Assembly: GCA_040289475.1 (NCBI GenBank) | Contig: PSLF01000009.1 | Span: 1,325-65,324 of the forward strand | DNA length: 64,000 nucleotides | Direction: 5' to 3' | From: Acidimicrobiia bacterium | GTDB taxonomy: Bacteria > Actinomycetota > Acidimicrobiia > ATN3 > PSLF01 | Shown: piece after piece, positions 32,329-41,582 of the stretch | Layout of the letters: the number at the start of each line of letters is the position of its first letter | Position numbering within the stretch: position 1 is the first letter of the stretch | Notes under the pieces: model-generated | What the model saw: the letters and a program-made list of their open reading frames with translations, nothing else | Database searches by the model: none | What the model was told of the DNA's origin: nothing | Position numbers and translations under genes: made by a program

Positions 32329-34614
32329 ATGCGAATAGTCGGTGATCCCGTAATGAGTTCGCTAAACGAGCAACAAAGAGAGGCAGTCGAGTCGGAAAGC
32401 GGACCTGTTCTAGTAGTAGCCGGGGCAGGGTCTGGCAAAACACGCGTACTCACACACCGAATCGCCTACCTCGTAAGCACGCTCCGAGCAGATCCTTCTT
32501 CGATTCTGGCCATTACTTTTACTAACAAAGCGGCAGAAGAAATGCTCCAGCGGGTTGAGGGGCTTTTAGGATCCCGCCTAGCGGGCGTTATGTGGGTGAA
32601 AACGTTCCATTCGGCATGCGCCCGCATACTGCGCGACAGCGCCAGGCTACTTGGGTTTTCCTCGAACTTCACCATCTACGACGAAGCCGACTCCCACAAC
32701 CTGATCAAAAATTGCTTGAAGGATTTGGGATACGATCCCAAACGGATTCCACCGGGAAGAGTGAGGCAGCTGATTTCGGCTGCCAAGAACGAGTTAGTGA
32801 GCCCATATTCATATCAAGCGGGGATGGAAGAGGGTCTCCCATTCAATCTTGGAGAGATCGCCTCAGAGTACTCTAGGAGGCTTCGAGACTCCAATGCAAT
32901 GGACTTTGATGACTTGATAGTGAACACCGTCAATCTTCTCCAAGAGCACCCCGCGGTTCGAGCTTCCTATAGCCAGAAATTTACCCATATTTTGATCGAC
33001 GAGTTCCAGGATACCAACCTCGCGCAGTGGGAGCTCGTCCGCATGCTCGGTTCGTCTCATCGCAGCGTATTTTGCGTGGGAGATCATGACCAATCTATTT
33101 ATCGATTTAGAGGTGCCGACTACCGCAACCTCGACAGATTTATGCAGGAGTTTCCCGAGGCCAGGGTTGTAAAGCTCGAACAGAACTACCGTTCTACCCA
33201 AGTAATTTTGGATGCGGCGAACGCGATTATTTCCAAGAACCAAAGCCGGGTTCACAAGAAGTTATGGACTGCAAAAGGTGGCGGCGACAAGATCGTTGTT
33301 TACGAAGCGTACGATGAGCAGGACGAAGCGTCATTCATCTGCCGGCAGATCGAACGATTCGTAGCAGAAGAGGTTTTTTCTTTTGGAGACGTGGCGGTTT
33401 TTTACAGGACCAACGCTCAAAGCCGGGCTATCGAAGAGGCAATGGTTGCGGAGGGGATTCCCTACCGGGTCGTGGGAAACGTCCGGTTCTACGAGCGAAG
33501 AGAGGTAAAAGACCTCACGGCATACTTGAGGGTTTTACTCAACCCCTTCGACGAGCTCTCGTTGTTGCGCATAGTAAATGTGCCTAGACGAGGCATTGGT
33601 GCAGGAACTGTAGACAAGCTTAGGAGAGCAGCTTCAGCGAGCAGAACCACTCTTGCATCTTTGGTAGAACAAATTGGCGAGTCGGATGGAATAGACGGCG
33701 ATGTCGCAGGGCTAGGCTCACAGGCGACACAGCGCGTCGCTGCTTTCGGTAGACTGCTCGCCTCTCTCCGAGACACGGCTAGTAAGGCTCAGCGAGTCGA
33801 AGAGATCGTCACGACTGTCCTCACTGAGAGTGGAATCATCGAGGAGTACGGGGCCGATGGTAGCCCTCAGGCGCTGTCCCGCATCGAAAACCTCGAAGAG
33901 TTTGTGGGCGTGGCCCAACGCTTCGACGAGCTAGCCGACTCGGGCGAGCTAGGAGAAGACACGTGGGCAGGAGAGTCGGCAGGATTGGGTCGCCTAGAAG
34001 CTTTCTTGGAGCAAGTTAGCCTTGTCTCCGCCTCAGACGAGGTCGAGAGAGACTCCTCTGCAGTGCAACTTCTCACTGTTCACAATGCAAAAGGACTCGA
34101 GTTTCCAGTGGTCTTTGTCGTGGGCTTGGAAGAGGGGATTTTTCCTCATTCTAGATCCCTGCTAGACGAAGAAGATCTCGAAGAGGAGCGCCGCTTGTGC
34201 TACGTTGCAATCTCCAGGGCGGCCGAGCGGCTGTTTCTTACGCATGCGGTAACCCGCAGCCTGTATGGCTCGATCATGCAAAACCCCCCTTCGCGGTTTT
34301 TGCGCGAGCTACCAGAGTCGACTCTCGACCGAAAGGGCTTCTATTCTGATGAGGCTGGCAGTGCGAGAAGCAGTGAAGGCCTTCTCAGCTGGCGAGGCAC
34401 GGCTACAGCTTCTGATAAGGGGCGCCCCAGCCGTGTTGCTTCCCCGGTATTAGTTGTAGGTGATGACGTAGTGCATGCCAAGTACGGCGAGGGGGTGGTC
34501 GTTGAGCGGTACGGCTCCGGAGATGCCGCCGAGGTTGTAGTGCGCTTCCCCGGAATTGGCGAGAAGAGATTTTTGTTGGGTTGGGCTCCGCTCAAGAAAA
34601 AGGGTGTGTCGTGA
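32329..34614 (+). CDS. pcrA: ATP-dependent DNA helicase PcrA/UvrD
   Basis: 761-residue SF1A helicase for repair, replication-fork rescue and RNA-polymerase backtracking. Motifs: Q-motif LNEQQREAVES, I GAGSGKTRVLTHR, Ia ITFTNKAA, II ILIDEFQDTN, III VGDHDQSIYRFRGAD, IV EQNYRSTQ, V VQLLTVHNAKGLEFPVVFV, VI EERRLCYVAISRA. The C-terminal Tudor-like domain (VVHAKYGEGVVVERYG) that binds RNA polymerase is present. ATG 32329 has GGGAGG 5 bases upstream. The 281-base gap before it holds a weak promoter, TTGAAC-17-TATCAG (32213-32241). The stop overlaps a small downstream ORF. Confidence 0.95.
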   Translation: MRIVGDPVMSSLNEQQREAVESESGPVLVVAGAGSGKTRVLTHRIAYLVSTLRADPSSILAITFTNKAAEEMLQRVEGLLGSRLAGVMWVKTFHSACARILRDSARLLGFSSNFTIYDEADSHNLIKNCLKDLGYDPKRIPPGRVRQLISAAKNELVSPYSYQAGMEEGLPFNLGEIASEYSRRLRDSNAMDFDDLIVNTVNLLQEHPAVRASYSQKFTHILIDEFQDTNLAQWELVRMLGSSHRSVFCVGDHDQSIYRFRGADYRNLDRFMQEFPEARVVKLEQNYRSTQVILDAANAIISKNQSRVHKKLWTAKGGGDKIVVYEAYDEQDEASFICRQIERFVAEEVFSFGDVAVFYRTNAQSRAIEEAMVAEGIPYRVVGNVRFYERREVKDLTAYLRVLLNPFDELSLLRIVNVPRRGIGAGTVDKLRRAASASRTTLASLVEQIGESDGIDGDVAGLGSQATQRVAAFGRLLASLRDTASKAQRVEEIVTTVLTESGIIEEYGADGSPQALSRIENLEEFVGVAQRFDELADSGELGEDTWAGESAGLGRLEAFLEQVSLVSASDEVERDSSAVQLLTVHNAKGLEFPVVFVVGLEEGIFPHSRSLLDEEDLEEERRLCYVAISRAAERLFLTHAVTRSLYGSIMQNPPSRFLRELPESTLDRKGFYSDEAGSARSSEGLLSWRGTATASDKGRPSRVASPVLVVGDDVVHAKYGEGVVVERYGSGDAAEVVVRFPGIGEKRFLLGWAPLKKKGVS

Positions 34615-34739
34615 GCAAAAGCTTTAGAGAAAAGCGAATAGATCAACCTAAGACCCGGAGGGTGGAGTCAGTGAATTTTCAAATCCAGCTGTCGGCGCGT
34701 GATTGGATTTCGCGTCTAATGGGTGTCGGCGATCGATGA
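34611..34739 (+). CDS. Possible 42-residue basic small protein overlapping pcrA
   Basis: GTG at 34611 overlaps the pcrA stop as GTGA. The peptide begins with a Lys/Arg-rich stretch ([16 protein letters not shown]) and ends in an amphipathic part ([15 protein letters not shown]). No family recognised. The overlap geometry resembles coupled genes in this region, but the frame may be chance. A GTG start of the mutase frame at 34723 falls inside it, which argues that the mutase really starts at 34768 or 34771. Confidence 0.3.
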   Translation: MSKSFREKRIDQPKTRRVESVNFQIQLSARDWISRLMGVGDR

Positions 34740-34747
34740 TCGATCGC
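34729..34747. repeat. 19-base perfect palindrome
   Basis: GCGATCGAT, one central G, then ATCGATCGC: nine-base perfect arms, 21 bases before the mutase ATG. It could be an operator or a structured leader. It includes two GATCGATC-like cores. Confidence 0.4.
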
Positions 34748-34767
34748 TAGAGAGCTGGCGAGTTGGG

Positions 34768-35217
34768 ATGATGGCCGAGGCGGAAAGAAAATACAGAGTA
34801 GTAATTGCTAAGCCAGGTCTGGACGGTCACGACAGGGGGGCCAAGGTAGTGGCTCGAGCCCTGCGCGATGCGGGTTTCGAAGTGATTTATACCGGATTGC
34901 ACCAGACGCCCGAGCAGATTGCCGAGGCAGCCGTACAAGAAGATGCCGATGCCGTCGGTTTGTCGATTCTTTCTGGGGCACACATGACGCTGTTTCCAAA
35001 GGTAGTTGAAGAGTTGGCCGCTCGGGGTGCTAGGGATGTTCTGGTTTTCGGAGGCGGCATCATCCCGCCAGAGGATGTCGAACCGCTCAAGAATGCGGGG
35101 CTTGCCGAAGTATTTACCCCTGGTACTTCTTTGAACGAGATTGTGGAGTGGTTGAAGAAAGCATTGGAGTCAAGAACCGGCGCAACCAACCGTGGAGGGA
35201 AGAATGGATCTGCTTGA
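34768..35217 (+). CDS. Methylmalonyl-CoA mutase cobalamin-binding (C-terminal) subunit
   Basis: Stand-alone B12-binding domain of the mutase family. [18 protein letters not shown] holds the DxHxxG motif whose His ligates cobalt; [13 protein letters not shown] and [12 protein letters not shown] are the other nucleotide-tail contacts. About 149 residues, the size of small subunits that pair with a separate catalytic subunit. The frame is open from GTG 34723, but ATG 34768 (or 34771) better fits the family and avoids the upstream ORF. The catalytic subunit is not in the window. Its end overlaps sucC by 14 bases, linking mutase product succinyl-CoA to succinyl-CoA synthetase. Other B12 mutases (isobutyryl-CoA, ethylmalonyl-CoA) share this domain. 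Confidence 0.85.
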   Translation: MMAEAERKYRVVIAKPGLDGHDRGAKVVARALRDAGFEVIYTGLHQTPEQIAEAAVQEDADAVGLSILSGAHMTLFPKVVEELAARGARDVLVFGGGIIPPEDVEPLKNAGLAEVFTPGTSLNEIVEWLKKALESRTGATNRGGKNGSA

Positions 35218-36358
35218 GTACCAGGGCAAGGCGCTGTTGCGCCAGTTCGACATTCCCATCCCCGAGGGAATCTTGGCGAGGAGTGCCCAAGAAGCTGGGG
35301 ATGCGGCCGAACAGTTGGGCGGGAAGGTTGCAGTCAAAGCACAGGTCCGAGTGGGAGGCCGTGGAAAGGCTGGCGGGATCAGGCTTGCGGAAGGCTCGGA
35401 TGAGGCAAAACGGTGTGCCGAGGAAATCCTCGGGATGGAAATAAAAGGACACCGAGTGGACTCGGTGCTCGTCGAAAGGGCTATGCGGGCGATTCAAGCC
35501 GAGTACTACACGAGCTTCATGCTAGATAGGGAGCGGGGTGGTTACCTCGCAATGTGTTCGGCACAAGGTGGGGTTGAAATTGAAGAGGTGGCTTCCAGAG
35601 ATCCCGCTGCGATCGCAAAGGTGCCGATTCACCCGTTACTTGGTTTCAAAGACTACCACGCCAGAGCGCTATCCTCCCTTGCTGGCTTGGCTCCAGAGGC
35701 TAGAAAAAGCTATCTGGAGGTTGTCTCCCATCTCTACGAGGCATTCTCGTCTCTCGATGCCGAGCTGGTCGAGATCAATCCACTCGTGCTCTCCGAGGAC
35801 GGCTCGCTTGTAGCTCTGGATGCAAAAGTCGCCGTAGATGACAACGCCTTCTTCAGGCACCCCGAGTTCGAGGAACTGAGAGAGATCTTCGCTACCGACC
35901 CTCAGGAGAGACTAGCTCGCGAGAAGGGTCTCAATTACGTAAAGATCGGCGGAACCGTAGGAGTCATCGGTAATGGAGCCGGGTTGGTCATGTCGACACT
36001 TGACTTGGTAGCCAACGCCGGAGGTAAGGCAGCCAACTTTTTAGATGTAGGCGGCGGTGCAAGTGCGGACGTGGTTGCGGCAGCATTGGAAGTTGTCTCA
36101 TCGGACGCCCAAGTCAAGTCGATTTTGGTCAATATTTTCGGAGGCATTACCCGCTGCGACCAGGTGGCAAAAGGTATTTCAGAGGCACTTGACAGGATCG
36201 AGCTGCGAGTGCCGTTAGTCGTACGACTCGACGGCACCAACGCTGCTGAAGGAAGAGAGATTCTCTCCTCGATCGGCGGATACGGCGGGAAGTTAAAGAG
36301 TGCCAAAACCATGGAAGAAGCAGCGGAGCTGGCTGTACAGCTGGCGGGTTCGCCGTAG
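35204..36358 (+). CDS. sucC: Succinyl-CoA synthetase beta subunit
   Basis: ATP-grasp subunit that, with SucD, interconverts succinyl-CoA and succinate plus [27 protein letters not shown] at the start, [19 protein letters not shown] (nucleotide loop), [14 protein letters not shown] with metal ligands, and [12 protein letters not shown] near the end. 384 residues from ATG 35204 (GGAGGG 4 bases upstream); the frame extends to 35192 but MDLLEYQG is the family N-terminus. Nucleotide preference cannot be read off by eye. sucD follows after 62 bases. Confidence 0.96.
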   Translation: MDLLEYQGKALLRQFDIPIPEGILARSAQEAGDAAEQLGGKVAVKAQVRVGGRGKAGGIRLAEGSDEAKRCAEEILGMEIKGHRVDSVLVERAMRAIQAEYYTSFMLDRERGGYLAMCSAQGGVEIEEVASRDPAAIAKVPIHPLLGFKDYHARALSSLAGLAPEARKSYLEVVSHLYEAFSSLDAELVEINPLVLSEDGSLVALDAKVAVDDNAFFRHPEFEELREIFATDPQERLAREKGLNYVKIGGTVGVIGNGAGLVMSTLDLVANAGGKAANFLDVGGGASADVVAAALEVVSSDAQVKSILVNIFGGITRCDQVAKGISEALDRIELRVPLVVRLDGTNAAEGREILSSIGGYGGKLKSAKTMEEAAELAVQLAGSP

Positions 36359-36420
36359 TACCTACGACTCCGGGAAGGCTCGAGGCTCGATTACTGGCGC
36401 GAATGGGCAATGGAGGATAG

Positions 36421-37311
36421 ATGTCGATTCTGCTCGACGAAGACACGCGTGTAACCGTACAAGGACTGACCGGAAGAGAAGGCAGTTTTCACGCCCTGAG
36501 AAACAAATCTTATGGAACCAAGGTCGTAGCCGGGGTCACGCCTGGAAAGGGTGGTAGCGACGTCGAAGGGATTCCGGTCTACGACACGGTTGCTGAAGCC
36601 GTAGAGAGGGAAGGGGCAAACGCAGCGTTGATATTCGTTCCCGCGAAGTTCGCTCCGAACGCAGTCTACGAGGCGGCGGACGCGGGCGTAGATCTTATCG
36701 TGTGTATAACCGAGGGGATCGCTGCTCATGACGAGGCTACCTTCGTCGAGTATGTGAGGTGTCTCGCGAGTACGCGCAATGGAGGGCATCCGGTGCTAAT
36801 CGGACCCAACTGTCCCGGGATCATGAGCCCGGGCAAGGCCAACATGGGCATCATGCCGACCGAGATCGCTACACCTGGACCCGTGGGTCTAATAAGTCGG
36901 TCCGGAACCCTTACTTATCAAGTGGTCCAAGAACTCACAAGGGCGGGGATCGGGCAGTCGACCTGTATAGGAATTGGAGGAGACCCTTTTATTGGCTCGC
37001 GATTCGTCGACTTGCTCTGGCGATTCGAAGAGGATCCTGAAACTGAGGCCATCGTAATTATTGGTGAGATAGGCGGTTCCGACGAGGAGCGTGCTGCTGC
37101 TTGGATACGGGACAACGCAACCAAGCCAGTTGTAGCTTATGTTGCTGGTTTCGAGGCACCCGAGGGAAAGCGAATGGGGCATGCGGGGGCTATCGTTTCG
37201 GGGAGCAAAGGCACCGCGAAGGCAAAAGCTCAGGCACTCGAAGAATGTGGGGTAGCCGTAGCACGCTATCCCTCGGAAGTCGCAGCGCTCATAGCCAAGG
37301 TCTTGGGGTAG
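36421..37311 (+). CDS. sucD: Succinyl-CoA synthetase alpha subunit
   Basis: 296 residues. The CoA-binding Rossmann domain starts with TRVTVQGLTGREGSFH; the phosphorylated active-site His is in GKRMGHAGAIVSG near residue 255. LIGPNCPGIMSPG and SRSGTLTYQVV are conserved. ATG at 36421 has GGAGGAT directly upstream. Ends 11 bases before the convergent NadR-like gene. Confidence 0.97.
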   Translation: MSILLDEDTRVTVQGLTGREGSFHALRNKSYGTKVVAGVTPGKGGSDVEGIPVYDTVAEAVEREGANAALIFVPAKFAPNAVYEAADAGVDLIVCITEGIAAHDEATFVEYVRCLASTRNGGHPVLIGPNCPGIMSPGKANMGIMPTEIATPGPVGLISRSGTLTYQVVQELTRAGIGQSTCIGIGGDPFIGSRFVDLLWRFEEDPETEAIVIIGEIGGSDEERAAAWIRDNATKPVVAYVAGFEAPEGKRMGHAGAIVSGSKGTAKAKAQALEECGVAVARYPSEVAALIAKVLG

Positions 37312-37322
37312 GGCTCAACAGG

Positions 37323-37925
37323 TCAATCTTCGAGGATCCTAAGCGACTGCTCGACTCGTTCGTCGACGGAGCCGCTGACCGTGTAGTACTGGACGTCGTA
37401 GTTGCGAAGGATGTCGAGAATTCGAGTGTCGATATCTTTTTGGAACTCGGGGTCTTCTGGGCGGAGCCCGTCGGGGACTATGGGGAACTCAATGGGAAGA
37501 TAGAGCACGTGGCTGTACTGGGAGCGCAGGTTCTCGCTCGCTATGTCGAGGCATGCCTCCCAGAGGTAGTGCTCCTTTCGGAACTCCTGGTTCTCTAGTA
37601 CCCAGCTGGCGTAGGCCATGACGTCGACGAGGCTGCGATCGCCGACGAACTCGGGATGGGTCTGCTCGGTGTGCCACTGTCTAAGGAAAATGAGGGTTTC
37701 GGTCTCTGGGGTGGCGTCCTTGTCCAGCTTGAAGCCAAGTTCGACTACCTGGCGGGCAACTTCAGGCAGTAGCGGAAGATCTAGAAGTCTGGCGAGCTCG
37801 TTACCTAGTGTGGTCTTCCCGGTCGAAAAGCTACCCACAATTGCGATTCTTCGTTTGCGTCGGCCGTGGACGTGACTTCTAATTGGCTCGCTACGCATAG
37901 TGTGCTCCTCGGATCCATTTCCCAT
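37323..37925 (-). CDS. NadR-like AAA/P-loop ATPase (AAA_28)
   Basis: About 200 residues. Walker A IAVIGSFSTGKTTLGNELAR-type (GSFSTGKTT), then LPLLPEVARQV, a Walker-B-like LIFLRQWHTEQ, FVGDRSLVDVMAYASWV and VLYLPIEFPIVPDGLRPEDPEFQ, matching AAA_28/ribosylnicotinamide-kinase-like ATPases seen in NadR C-termini. No nicotinamide-adenylyltransferase domain. The frame opens at 38003, but ATG 37925 has AGGTGG 7 bases upstream and drops a non-conserved leader. Substrate unknown; could be a nucleoside kinase. An NAD salvage link with pncB is only a guess. Confidence 0.72.
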   Translation of the reverse strand: MGNGSEEHTMRSEPIRSHVHGRRKRRIAIVGSFSTGKTTLGNELARLLDLPLLPEVARQVVELGFKLDKDATPETETLIFLRQWHTEQTHPEFVGDRSLVDVMAYASWVLENQEFRKEHYLWEACLDIASENLRSQYSHVLYLPIEFPIVPDGLRPEDPEFQKDIDTRILDILRNYDVQYYTVSGSVDERVEQSLRILED

Positions 37926-38153
37926 CTCGACCACCTCTCGTTGTCCAAAGCTGCTATAAGCTCGCTGCCTCGCCAGATCGCAGACGTGTATAGCAAAATA
38001 CACTAGCCGAGAGGAGCGTCGTTAGAGGTCCGAGAGGGTGCTCGCTTTCATCGGGGAGCTTTGAGCGTGCGATGCGAGGTGCGGCTCAGCCGTGGGGCGT
38101 ATCATCGTGCGCGAGAACACGTGCTGACTACCGAGTCCGGAGGGTGTGAGGGC

Positions 38154-38777
38154 ATGAAGAAGCGCTTTGCCATTCTGGTCTCAGGTACAGGCACCAACAT
38201 GAAAGCTCTCTTGGATGCGGTTAGCCGAGGTTTCGTTCCGGCTCAGCCGTGTCTCGTGCTTTCCGACAGGCCACATGCTAAGGCCCTCGCAGTAGCTCGC
38301 CAAGCACAGGTTCCTACATCGGTCCTAGAATTCGCAGCCTTTGGCTCTAGGGAGGAGTTTAGCGAGGCTGTCGCCGCCGAGCTGAAAGCTCACGGAGCCG
38401 AATTTGTGTGTTTGGCGGGCTTCATGCGAATTCTATCCAAGCCCGTTATAGAAGCTTTTCCGAACCTAGTAGTAAATACTCATCCCTCGTTGCTGCCGTC
38501 ATTTCCTGGCGTAGACGCGGTAAAGCAAGCCCTCGATTACGGAGTAAAAGTCACCGGCTGCACAGTGCACTTTATTGACGAAGAAGTGGATCACGGACCA
38601 ATCATCGCTCAAGAAGCGGTACCTGTTTTACCGGGAGACAACGAGCGCACTCTCCACGAGCGCATAAAAGCAGTCGAGCACCAGATATACCCCAAGGTCG
38701 CCAGGTGGCTGGCACTTGACCGGATAAGAGTTGTAGGACGAAAAGTAGACATAGACGACGAAGAAGAGGAGGAGTGA
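38154..38777 (+). CDS. purN: Phosphoribosylglycinamide formyltransferase (GAR transformylase)
   Basis: Third step of purine synthesis, using 10-formyl-THF. ILVSGTGTNMKALLDAV (phosphate loop) near residue 6, GFMRILSKPVIEAFPNLVVNTHPSLLPSFPG with the catalytic Asn/His, and GCTVHFIDEEVDHGPIIAQ with the catalytic Asp are all present. 207 residues from ATG 38154 (AGGGTGTGAGG upstream); the open frame to 38061 has no family match. The C-terminus is an acidic run (DIDDEEEEE), unusual. purH lies about 1.2 kb on, separated by two opposite-strand genes. Confidence 0.95.
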   Translation: MKKRFAILVSGTGTNMKALLDAVSRGFVPAQPCLVLSDRPHAKALAVARQAQVPTSVLEFAAFGSREEFSEAVAAELKAHGAEFVCLAGFMRILSKPVIEAFPNLVVNTHPSLLPSFPGVDAVKQALDYGVKVTGCTVHFIDEEVDHGPIIAQEAVPVLPGDNERTLHERIKAVEHQIYPKVARWLALDRIRVVGRKVDIDDEEEEE

Positions 38778-38814
38778 GTTTTCCCCCCGGTTGTGTAGGG
38801 ACTGCTGGGCAGCG

Positions 38815-39276
38815 TCAAAGGATGCCGAAGCGGACCAGCTCGGCTATCCACATCATGGTGACCGAAGCAACTGTTGCGACCGCCAATACGCGCAATATCC
38901 ATCTGGCCGAGCCCAACCTAACTCCGACCCTTCGGCCGGTTACTGCAACGGCCAGGAACATGAATCCTGCTAGGACTACGGCTGCAAACAGGTAAGGGCC
39001 CGCCGGGTTGGCGAGGAAGGCATCCCGCACTCGACCGCCTCCCATGTGAGCAAAGGATTTCGTCATCCCACAGGACGGACACGGAATCCCGGTAGCAAGT
39101 CTAAACGGGCAGAGGATCGGCCCTTTGCTCAGATCCTTGCGCGAGAGATACATCGACGCGAGGACTGCTACCGGCGATACCGTCGACGCGAGCGCATAAC
39201 CGAGCCGCTCTCTCCACACTGCACGCCTTACGGTGAGGCTCAGGGGGAGCCTCTCCGACAATTTGGGCTCATTCAC
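38815..39276 (-). CDS. DUF2752 membrane protein
   Basis: Domain signature ILCPFRLATGIPCPSCGMTKSFAHMGGG with the CPxCGxT core, flanked by hydrophobic helices (LGYALASTVSPVAVLASMYL; YLFAAVVLAGFMFLAVAV; ILRVLAVATVASVTMMWI). Three membrane spans, function unknown. The frame is open to 39396, but that would overlap the DUF4190 gene by 80 bases; GTG 39276 (153 residues) is a better start. Common next to DUF4190 genes in actinobacteria, as here. Confidence 0.8.
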   Translation of the reverse strand: MNEPKLSERLPLSLTVRRAVWRERLGYALASTVSPVAVLASMYLSRKDLSKGPILCPFRLATGIPCPSCGMTKSFAHMGGGRVRDAFLANPAGPYLFAAVVLAGFMFLAVAVTGRRVGVRLGSARWILRVLAVATVASVTMMWIAELVRFGIL

Positions 39277-39316
39277 GCTTCGGAACCAGTACTGATCTCG
39301 GCACTTACGGTTTGGT

Positions 39317-39769
39317 TCAAAACGCGGCCACAAGGAATATGAAGAGGAGATAACCCACTGACGTGACCGCCGCAAGACCTCCCAATATGGCTCCAATCCA
39401 ACCGGTTATCTTTCCGATTTTGGCTTTGTCCTCTCCTCCCAAGGTACCGAGCGATCGCGCAATCTCTTCTTCCGCCCTCTTTGCCATGATGATTCCCCCG
39501 ATGCCGAGCAATCCGAACAGGCCGCATGAGAAGAAGGCAGCTATCAGTCCGACAAGTCCTAGAATCATTGCCGTTTGGGCACTGGGAGCATCGGGCTTGG
39601 ATACGACGACTGGAGCTCCATACCCATAAGCAGGCTGCTGGTAGATGCCTGAAGGTGGCGGCATGGGAGCTTGTGGAGGCGGGGGTGCCGGCTGATACGC
39701 CCCGGGAGCTACGCCCGGAGGCGGTTGGTTGGGGTCTTGGGGATACCCAGATCCGTAGGGTTGCGTCAT
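39317..39769 (-). CDS. Pro-rich DUF4190 membrane protein
   Basis: 150 residues. Pro/Gln/Gly/Tyr-rich cytoplasmic N-terminus (about 1-55; e.g. PPPPQAPMPPPSG), then two hydrophobic helices (AQTAMILGLVGLIAAFFSCGLFGLLGIGGIIMA and ITGWIGAILGGLAAVTSVGYLLFIFLVAAF) joined by an acidic/charged loop. This is the DUF4190 arrangement common in actinobacteria, of unknown function. Pairs with the downstream DUF2752 gene, 40 bases away. Confidence 0.8.
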   Translation of the reverse strand: MTQPYGSGYPQDPNQPPPGVAPGAYQPAPPPPQAPMPPPSGIYQQPAYGYGAPVVVSKPDAPSAQTAMILGLVGLIAAFFSCGLFGLLGIGGIIMAKRAEEEIARSLGTLGGEDKAKIGKITGWIGAILGGLAAVTSVGYLLFIFLVAAF

Positions 39770-39956
39770 CTGCTTCTTCGCTTCCTATTTGAAACCGGTT
39801 CTTGGAGAATGGTTTGCTCACAGTAGCAAGCTCTACCAGGCTACCACGATTCAATGTTCTTGAACTGATGCCCGCAGATAGTATTCGAGTGCGTAATGAT
39901 TCCCCGGTCGGACGAGGATGTTGGAGCAAGCATTGGCAAATTCTCGAGGAGAAGCA

Positions 39957-41558
39957 ATGGATTCGGAAACAGATCTTGTGCGTGTGCAGACGGCGCTGTT
40001 GAGTGTTCACGACAAGGCCGCCGTCCTTGACTTCGCGCGCAGGCTTTCCTCCTGCGGGGTCCGGATCATTGCCTCTGCAGGAACAGCTTCTTATCTGAGG
40101 TCTAACGACATATCCTGTGACGCTTTAGAAGATGTGGCAGGCACGCAAGAGCTGGCAGGTGGGAGAGTCAAGACGCTCCACCCCACGGTTTACGCCGCGA
40201 TCCTAGCCGATAGGGCTGATCCTGCTCACATGGCGGATCTGCAGCGTCTCGGGGTTTCACCAATAGACCTCGTGTGCACAAGCCTGTACCCCTTCGAGGA
40301 AATAGTTGCTCTCGCAGGCGTTCTCACAGAAGACATCGTGGAGAACATCGACATAGGTGGTCCCTCAATGGTGAGGGCGGCAGCGAAGAACCACGCATGG
40401 GTAGGTGTCGTAACCGACAAGTCGCAGTACGAATCCGTCGCCGCTGAGATAGCAGAGACTGGCGGGCTCTCTTTGGAAACCAGAGTCCGGCTCGCCAGAG
40501 AAGCTTTCGTGCGCACATGCAGGTACGACGCCGCAATTGCCACCTGGATGGAGGGCCGCCTAAATGAGCTCGAAGAAGGTGTTATAGAGAGAACAGAGCG
40601 AGAACGAGAGGCTGCCAAGCTGCCGCGAGACCTGCTGTTGCCCCTCTGGAGGCGGATGCTCCTCAGGTACGGCGAAAATCCCCATCAGGCCGGCGGTTTT
40701 TATGAACTGTATGGGAGCGCTTCACTTTTGAGCGAGGCTTCTGTGCTCGGTGGTAAAGAGCTTTCCTTCAACAATCTCTTGGATTTAGATGCCGCTTGGT
40801 CTCTGGCTACCTCCTTTTCGGAGCCGGCGGCGGTAATCGTAAAGCACACCAACCCCTGCGGAGCAGCCACAGCATCAAACGTGGAGCGAGCGTACTCGAT
40901 GGCACTCGAGTGCGATCCGGTGTCTGCATATGGAGGTGTCGTAGCATTCAACCGAAAGGTCGATCTAGCCACCGCCCAGCGCATCACCGAGATCTTCACG
41001 GAGGTCGTTGCGGCACCGGACTTCGAGCGCTCGGCACTTTCCAAGCTTTCTTCTAAAAAGTCGCTGCGAATCGTGAAAATGCCGTTCGGGAAGGTTCCCT
41101 TCGAGCTGTTTTTGAAGTCGTCGTTGGGAGGTTTTATCGTTCAGACGCCCGACGAGCTCGAGGACGATTCCGAGTGGAAGGTGGTGTCGGCACTGTCGCC
41201 GTCTAGAGAGATGCTTGATGCCCTCCGCTTCGCTTGGAGGGTGTGCGCATCGACCAAGTCGAACTCCGTCGTGATCGCCCGCGGCACACAAGCTGTTGGA
41301 ATTGGGGCCGGGGACCAGTCGAGAGTGGGAGCAGCCGAAAAGGCCATAAAGCAAGCAGGAGAGCGCGCAAAAGGCGCTGTTGCGGCGAGCGAGGCATTCT
41401 TCCCCTTCCGCGATGGCGTCGATGTCCTCGCTGCTGCTGGCGTATTGGCGGTAGTACAGCCGGGAGGATCGGTGCGCGACGAGGAAGTGATAAGAGCAGC
41501 TGACGAAGCGGGGATGGTAATGATCTTCACGGGCCGTAGGCACTTTCGACACGGATAA
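39957..41558 (+). CDS. purH: Bifunctional AICAR formyltransferase / IMP cyclohydrolase
   Basis: Last two purine steps. N-terminal cyclohydrolase with ALLSVHDKAAVLDFAR, IIASAGTASYL and GGRVKTLHPTVYAAILADR; C-terminal formyltransferase with NPHQAGGFYE, KELSFNNLLDLDAAW and VIVKHTNPCGAA (catalytic Lys-His), ending FPFRDGVDVLAAAGVLAVVQPGGSVRDEE and FTGRRHFRH. 533 residues. ATG 39957 has GAGGAGAAG just upstream; an upstream ATG at 39918 lacks one. Followed by folD 24 bases on. Confidence 0.97.
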   Translation: MDSETDLVRVQTALLSVHDKAAVLDFARRLSSCGVRIIASAGTASYLRSNDISCDALEDVAGTQELAGGRVKTLHPTVYAAILADRADPAHMADLQRLGVSPIDLVCTSLYPFEEIVALAGVLTEDIVENIDIGGPSMVRAAAKNHAWVGVVTDKSQYESVAAEIAETGGLSLETRVRLAREAFVRTCRYDAAIATWMEGRLNELEEGVIERTEREREAAKLPRDLLLPLWRRMLLRYGENPHQAGGFYELYGSASLLSEASVLGGKELSFNNLLDLDAAWSLATSFSEPAAVIVKHTNPCGAATASNVERAYSMALECDPVSAYGGVVAFNRKVDLATAQRITEIFTEVVAAPDFERSALSKLSSKKSLRIVKMPFGKVPFELFLKSSLGGFIVQTPDELEDDSEWKVVSALSPSREMLDALRFAWRVCASTKSNSVVIARGTQAVGIGAGDQSRVGAAEKAIKQAGERAKGAVAASEAFFPFRDGVDVLAAAGVLAVVQPGGSVRDEEVIRAADEAGMVMIFTGRRHFRHG

Positions 41559-41582
41559 GTCTTTCGGAGTCGGAGGAGGCAT

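Noticed and set aside
39273-40010. 245-codon minus-strand frame across the DUF4190 region
   Set aside because: It overlaps the well-supported DUF4190 gene and the purH start in another frame, with low-complexity Ser/Arg composition; a shadow.
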